Assembly (NCBI GenBank): GCA_030631455.1
Contig: DAOVLC010000061.1
Coordinates: 1-7,439 of the forward strand
Length of the DNA stretch: 7,439 nucleotides
Reading direction: 5' to 3'
DNA from: Candidatus Zixiibacteriota bacterium
GTDB taxonomy: Bacteria; Zixibacteria; MSB-5A5; JAABVY01; JAHJOQ01
Shown here: positions 5,454-7,439 of the stretch, piece by piece
Position numbering within the stretch: position 1 is the first letter of the stretch
How the letters are laid out: each line of letters begins with the position of its first letter
The notes under the pieces: generated by a model
Told to the model about the DNA's origin: nothing
Databases searched by the model: none
What the model saw: the letters and a program-made list of their open reading frames with translations, nothing else
Program-made: the position numbers and the translations under genes

Positions 5454-7439
5454 ATGAAGGATGAGCGGAAGACGAAGAAGCAGCTCATTGCGGAGTTGAC
5501 AAAGCTGCGAACTCAGGTGGCCGGATTGGAAGGGTCGAAAAGCGACCAACCGTCAAAGGCGGTGTCTGCGGAAATGGATGATCGATTCCGCCTTTTCTAC
5601 GAGCAATCTCCACTCGGCTATCAGTCATTAGATGAAGACGGGCGCATCCTCGAGGTCAATCCTACCTGGCTTGGCATGCTTGGCTACAACCATGACGAAG
5701 TCATCGGCAAGTGGTTCGGCGATTTCTTGGCGGTAAGCTATCGGGATCATTTCAGAGACAGCTTCCCGAAGTTCAAGGAAGCAGGCGAAATTCGTGGTGT
5801 GCAGTTCGATATGCTTCGGAAGGACGGACAAACTTTCACTGCGGAACACGATGGCAAGATCGGCTACGATGAGTGCGGTAATTTCAAGCAGACACACTGT
5901 GTCATGCGCGATATTACTCAGCGCAAACAGACTGAGGAAGTGCTACGGCAAACAGTCGCCGAGCGTGAGAAACTTGAAGCAATTGTCAACAGAAGCCGCG
6001 CGATGGTCTCTCTCTGGCGTTTGCAGGAAGGCTGGCCTGTCGAATACGTATCGGACAATGTGAAGCAGGTACTCGGCTATTCTGCTAACGATCTGCTGTC
6101 CGGGAGAATCTCATGGCCCGGCATTACTCATCCCGATGATCTACTTGAACTCGAAGCAGAGGTCGAGAAGTACCTCGAAGAAGGAGTCGACGAGTTCACC
6201 CAAGAGTATCGAGTGACATCGAAGGCTGGAGAGATCCGCTGGATAAGAGATCGAAATAAGGTACTCCGGGACTCTGACGGCACCGCCACGCACATGCAGA
6301 GCATTTTGACCGACATCACCGAGTACAAGCTTGCGGAGAAAGAGCTGAGAGACATGCATGGCATTGTCAACAAGAGTTCTATCGTCGCCTACATGTGCAA
6401 GGCGGACGAGGACTGGACAACCGAATTCATATCCGATAATGTACATGATGTGCTCGGTTACTCTCCGGAGGATTTCTATAGTGGAAGGGTAGGATTTTCT
6501 GAAATAGTGTACCCAGACGATTTTCAGCGTGCGAAAGCAGAATACGAAAGGCTTGTGCAAGACAATGAGCCGGATGAAATAATCATCGAATACCGTCTAA
6601 AAAGCGGTTCAGGGGAAGAAATATGGATTGAGGACAGGTCGTGGGCGATTCGAGATGCCAATGGTAAGGTTGCATACGTTCAGGGTGTAGATGTCGATAT
6701 CACCGAGCGCAAGCGAGCCGAAGAAGAGATAGAGAGCAAGTCACGCACCAATCAAATCATTCTGGATGCCTTTCCCTGCGTGGCGCTGCTCTTGCGCCCG
6801 CAAACCCGGGAAATAGTCGCTTCCAACAAGATGGCGGTCGAGGTCGGCGCAATTCCGGGTAAGACTTGTTTCGAAACGTGGTTTCAGCGTGAGACTCCCT
6901 GTCCATGGTGCCTGGCGGAGAAAGTGTGGTCGGATGGCAAAGCGCAGCACTGTGAGCCGACATCCATGGGGGTCACGTGGGATGTGTACTGGATTCCGGT
7001 ATCTGATGATGTCTACATGCACTTCGCTTTCGATATCACCGACCGAAAGAAAACTGAAAATGCGCTGGAAGAAAGCGAGGAGAAATACCGTCGGCTCTTC
7101 GAGACTGAAACCGATGCGATTATGGTGTTCGACGCAGAAACTCGACAGTTCGTGGATGTGAACAACGCGGCTGTCCACCTATACGGGTATTCCAGAGAAG
7201 AATTCCTCAAGATAAGGCACGATGACATGACAGCGGAACTCGAAGACTCGGACGTCTCGATCAAGCTGACATTGGCCGGAGCAGTTACGAGAGTACCGGT
7301 TCGTTACCACAAGAAAAAAGATGGCACCATCTTTCCGGTGGAGATATCGGCCAGTTCCTTCACGTTGAAGGGGCGCAAGGTCCTCTGTGGTGTGATTAGG
7401 GATATCACCGACCGAAAGAAAACTGAAAATGCGCTGGAA
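5454..7439 (+). CDS. Multi-PAS sensor protein (probable kinase or cyclase, 3' end beyond the window)
   Basis: The frame is open for 662 codons to the window edge. A short coiled-coil lead-in (KKQLIAELTKLRTQVAGLE) occupies about residues 8-26. Five PAS-like modules follow, most closed by the usual DIT-x-RK/YK linker: PAS1 41-158 (RDITQRK 152-158), PAS2 170-292 (DITEYK 287-292), PAS3 300-421 (DITERKR 415-421), a Cys-bearing module 424-533 (DITDRKK 527-533), and PAS5 543-656 (DITDRKK 650-656). PAS2 and PAS3 are close relatives of the PAS fold-3 type (EYVSDNVKQVLGYS and EFISDNVHDVLGYS). The fourth module has Cys442, Cys472, Cys483, Cys486 and Cys500, including CPWC. There is no signal peptide or transmembrane segment, so it is probably cytosolic. 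The output domain (histidine kinase, GGDEF or other) is not in the window, so kinase is only the commonest outcome. It has a strong ribosome binding site and a candidate promoter, and precise signals are unknown. Confidence 0.92.
   Translation, partial: MKDERKTKKQLIAELTKLRTQVAGLEGSKSDQPSKAVSAEMDDRFRLFYEQSPLGYQSLDEDGRILEVNPTWLGMLGYNHDEVIGKWFGDFLAVSYRDHFRDSFPKFKEAGEIRGVQFDMLRKDGQTFTAEHDGKIGYDECGNFKQTHCVMRDITQRKQTEEVLRQTVAEREKLEAIVNRSRAMVSLWRLQEGWPVEYVSDNVKQVLGYSANDLLSGRISWPGITHPDDLLELEAEVEKYLEEGVDEFTQEYRVTSKAGEIRWIRDRNKVLRDSDGTATHMQSILTDITEYKLAEKELRDMHGIVNKSSIVAYMCKADEDWTTEFISDNVHDVLGYSPEDFYSGRVGFSEIVYPDDFQRAKAEYERLVQDNEPDEIIIEYRLKSGSGEEIWIEDRSWAIRDANGKVAYVQGVDVDITERKRAEEEIESKSRTNQIILDAFPCVALLLRPQTREIVASNKMAVEVGAIPGKTCFETWFQRETPCPWCLAEKVWSDGKAQHCEPTSMGVTWDVYWIPVSDDVYMHFAFDITDRKKTENALEESEEKYRRLFETETDAIMVFDAETRQFVDVNNAAVHLYGYSREEFLKIRHDDMTAELEDSDVSIKLTLAGAVTRVPVRYHKKKDGTIFPVEISASSFTLKGRKVLCGVIRDITDRKKTENALE
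7032..7439 (+). repeat. Exact 39-nt in-frame direct repeat in PAS linkers
   Basis: The same 39 bases, encoding DITDRKKTENALE, occur at 7032-7070 and 7401-7439. They are 369 bp (123 codons) apart, in the same frame and with identical codons. The PAS modules before the two copies are clearly different, so only the linker is identical at DNA level. The second copy ends at the last base of the window, so the true repeat may be longer. Confidence 0.95.

Noticed and set aside
6128..7264. Minus-strand frames opposite the PAS protein, up to 145 codons
   Set aside because: They are shadows of a continuous PAS coding frame with recognisable motifs throughout.
1..7439. CRISPR arrays, tRNA or rRNA genes, insertion sequences and phage genes
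   Set aside because: I saw no regularly spaced repeats, cloverleaf sequences, transposase-like frames or terminal inverted repeats.

Overview
The window comes from a Gram-negative-like (diderm) environmental bacterium. It encodes exported TldD/PmbA-family proteins, a TolB-type beta-propeller with an N-terminal signal segment, and a large multi-PAS signalling protein. This mix, with moderate GC, is common in poorly cultured groups around the FCB superphylum, but nothing here fixes the phylum.

Layout: (1) 1-855, minus strand: the N-terminal 285 codons of a PD40/TolB-like propeller protein that runs off the left edge. (2) 856-1176: its candidate promoter and, nearer the next gene, a clear intrinsic terminator for the operon to the right. 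(3) 1177-4643, minus strand: a two-gene operon of TldD/PmbA homologues, both with Sec signal peptides. The upstream gene (2928-4643) keeps the HExxxH metal site and a matching downstream Cys. The downstream gene (1177-2913) has lost all of these ligands. It looks like a TldD (active) / TldE (inactive partner) heterodimer moved to the periplasm. (4) 4644-4794: divergent intergenic region with a good minus-strand promoter for the operon. (5) 4795-5049, plus strand: an orphan 84-residue ORF with a ribosome binding site and a strong intrinsic terminator just after its stop. (6) 5120-5453: a repeat-rich control region with a sigma70-like promoter and a leader of about 215 nt. (7) 5454-7439, plus strand: a 662-codon fragment of a soluble PAS-repeat sensor with at least five PAS-like modules, running off the right edge before any output domain.

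The two peptidase-family genes almost certainly act together. The propeller gene is separated from them by a terminator and appears to be its own unit. The PAS protein and the small ORF are transcribed away from the peptidase operon. The least explained parts are the exported peptidase/pseudopeptidase pair, the orphan ORF beside it, the direct repeats in the PAS-gene control region, and an exact 39-nt in-frame repeat in the PAS linkers whose second copy ends at the last base of the window.
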